Positions 4,875-5,008 of a DNA stretch of 5,008 nt are shown here, piece after piece. A program made the translations under genes and the position numbers. The notes below the pieces were generated by a model. The model did no database searches and was not told the origin of the DNA. It worked only from the letters and a program-made list of their open reading frames with translations. Each line of letters begins with the position of its first letter. The first letter of the stretch is position 1. The stretch comes from Clostridia bacterium (GTDB lineage Bacteria; Bacillota; Clostridia; Christensenellales; UBA1242), in NCBI GenBank assembly GCA_017553065.1, contig JAFZND010000122.1, forward strand, positions 1 to 5,008. Direction: 5' to 3'.

Positions 4875-5008
4875 ATGAGAATAATTGTTGTATTTGAAAA
4901 TAGAACGAGTACGCTACTTTTTTCGCGTGATTTAAAAGCATTACACATTCCTTCAATGGTTGTAAATACGCCAAGGGGAATAGCCACATCGTGCGGAATA
5001 TCAGTAGA
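4875..5008 (+). CDS. DUF3343-type putative sulfur/selenium carrier, 5' part only
   Basis: The first 44 codons run without a stop to the window end. The ATG follows AGGGTGA (4864-4870) at 4 bases. The protein opens with a beta strand (MRIIVVFEN), then a helix (TSTLLFSRDLKALHI), a second strand (SMVVNTPR) and the motif TPRGIATSCGISV (32-44). This is the DUF3343 pattern: an F-x-S/T-x-x-x-A helix followed by a P-R-x-(I/L)-(S/A)-x-x-C-G segment. The conserved Cys here is Cys40. The family consists of small proteins (usually about 80-90 aa) proposed to carry sulfur or selenium. Its position divergent from an EF2568-type cysteine desulfurase supports that role, since the enzyme could load Cys40. The codon after Val44 begins GA, so it is Asp or Glu; I would have expected a basic residue. 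The rest of the gene lies beyond the window. Confidence 0.8.
   Translation, partial: MRIIVVFENRTSTLLFSRDLKALHIPSMVVNTPRGIATSCGISV

Overview
The window looks like chromosomal DNA from an AT-rich, low-GC member of the Bacillota, most likely a Clostridia-type lineage. The evidence is a long-form hibernation factor, strong Shine-Dalgarno sites, tight rho-independent terminators with U-tracts, an AprX-like cytoplasmic subtilase, and a cysteine-desulfurase-family protein next to a DUF3343-type protein. The species cannot be named from the sequence. I see no transposon, phage, tRNA, rRNA or CRISPR signature, and base composition looks even throughout.

Left part (1-1812, + strand): the terminator of an unseen upstream gene is followed by a promoter and hpf, the long-form ribosome hibernation factor, with its own terminator. 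A second promoter, whose core is nearly identical to the hpf one, then drives a two-gene unit. It encodes a degenerate ABC-type ATPase (Walker A and Walker B Asp kept; signature, catalytic Glu, D-loop Asp and switch His replaced) and a 115-aa protein that is essentially one PucR/CdaR-type C-terminal helix-turn-helix. No permease is present. A 9-bp hairpin terminator lies between this unit and the convergent gene to its right.

Middle (1811-3645): two small proteins of unknown function are divergently transcribed from a 61-bp gap. The minus-strand one (135 aa) has an aromatic N-terminus, a Q/S/T/N-rich middle and a repeated hydrophobic motif around Pro. The plus-strand one (85 aa) starts at TTG behind a perfect AGGAGG. 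It overlaps by 8 bp the gene for an AprX-like subtilisin (S8) protease that has a propeptide-like domain, a complete catalytic set and no signal peptide. The small protein and the protease are probably made together in the cytoplasm.

Right part (3642-5008): a PLP-dependent cysteine-desulfurase-family enzyme (EF2568-like) lies on the minus strand and converges on the protease gene. The two genes overlap by 4 bp, and both stop codons lie inside a single bidirectional terminator hairpin. Divergent from the desulfurase is the start of a DUF3343-type putative sulfur/selenium carrier, cut by the window end. An 8-bp inverted repeat lies in the gap between them and may control the pair. The combination suggests a small sulfur or selenium transfer module.

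No stretch longer than 300 bases lacks a gene. The points most worth follow-up are the degenerate ABC plus orphan HTH pair, the small protein coupled to the protease, and the desulfurase/DUF3343 pair with its palindrome.
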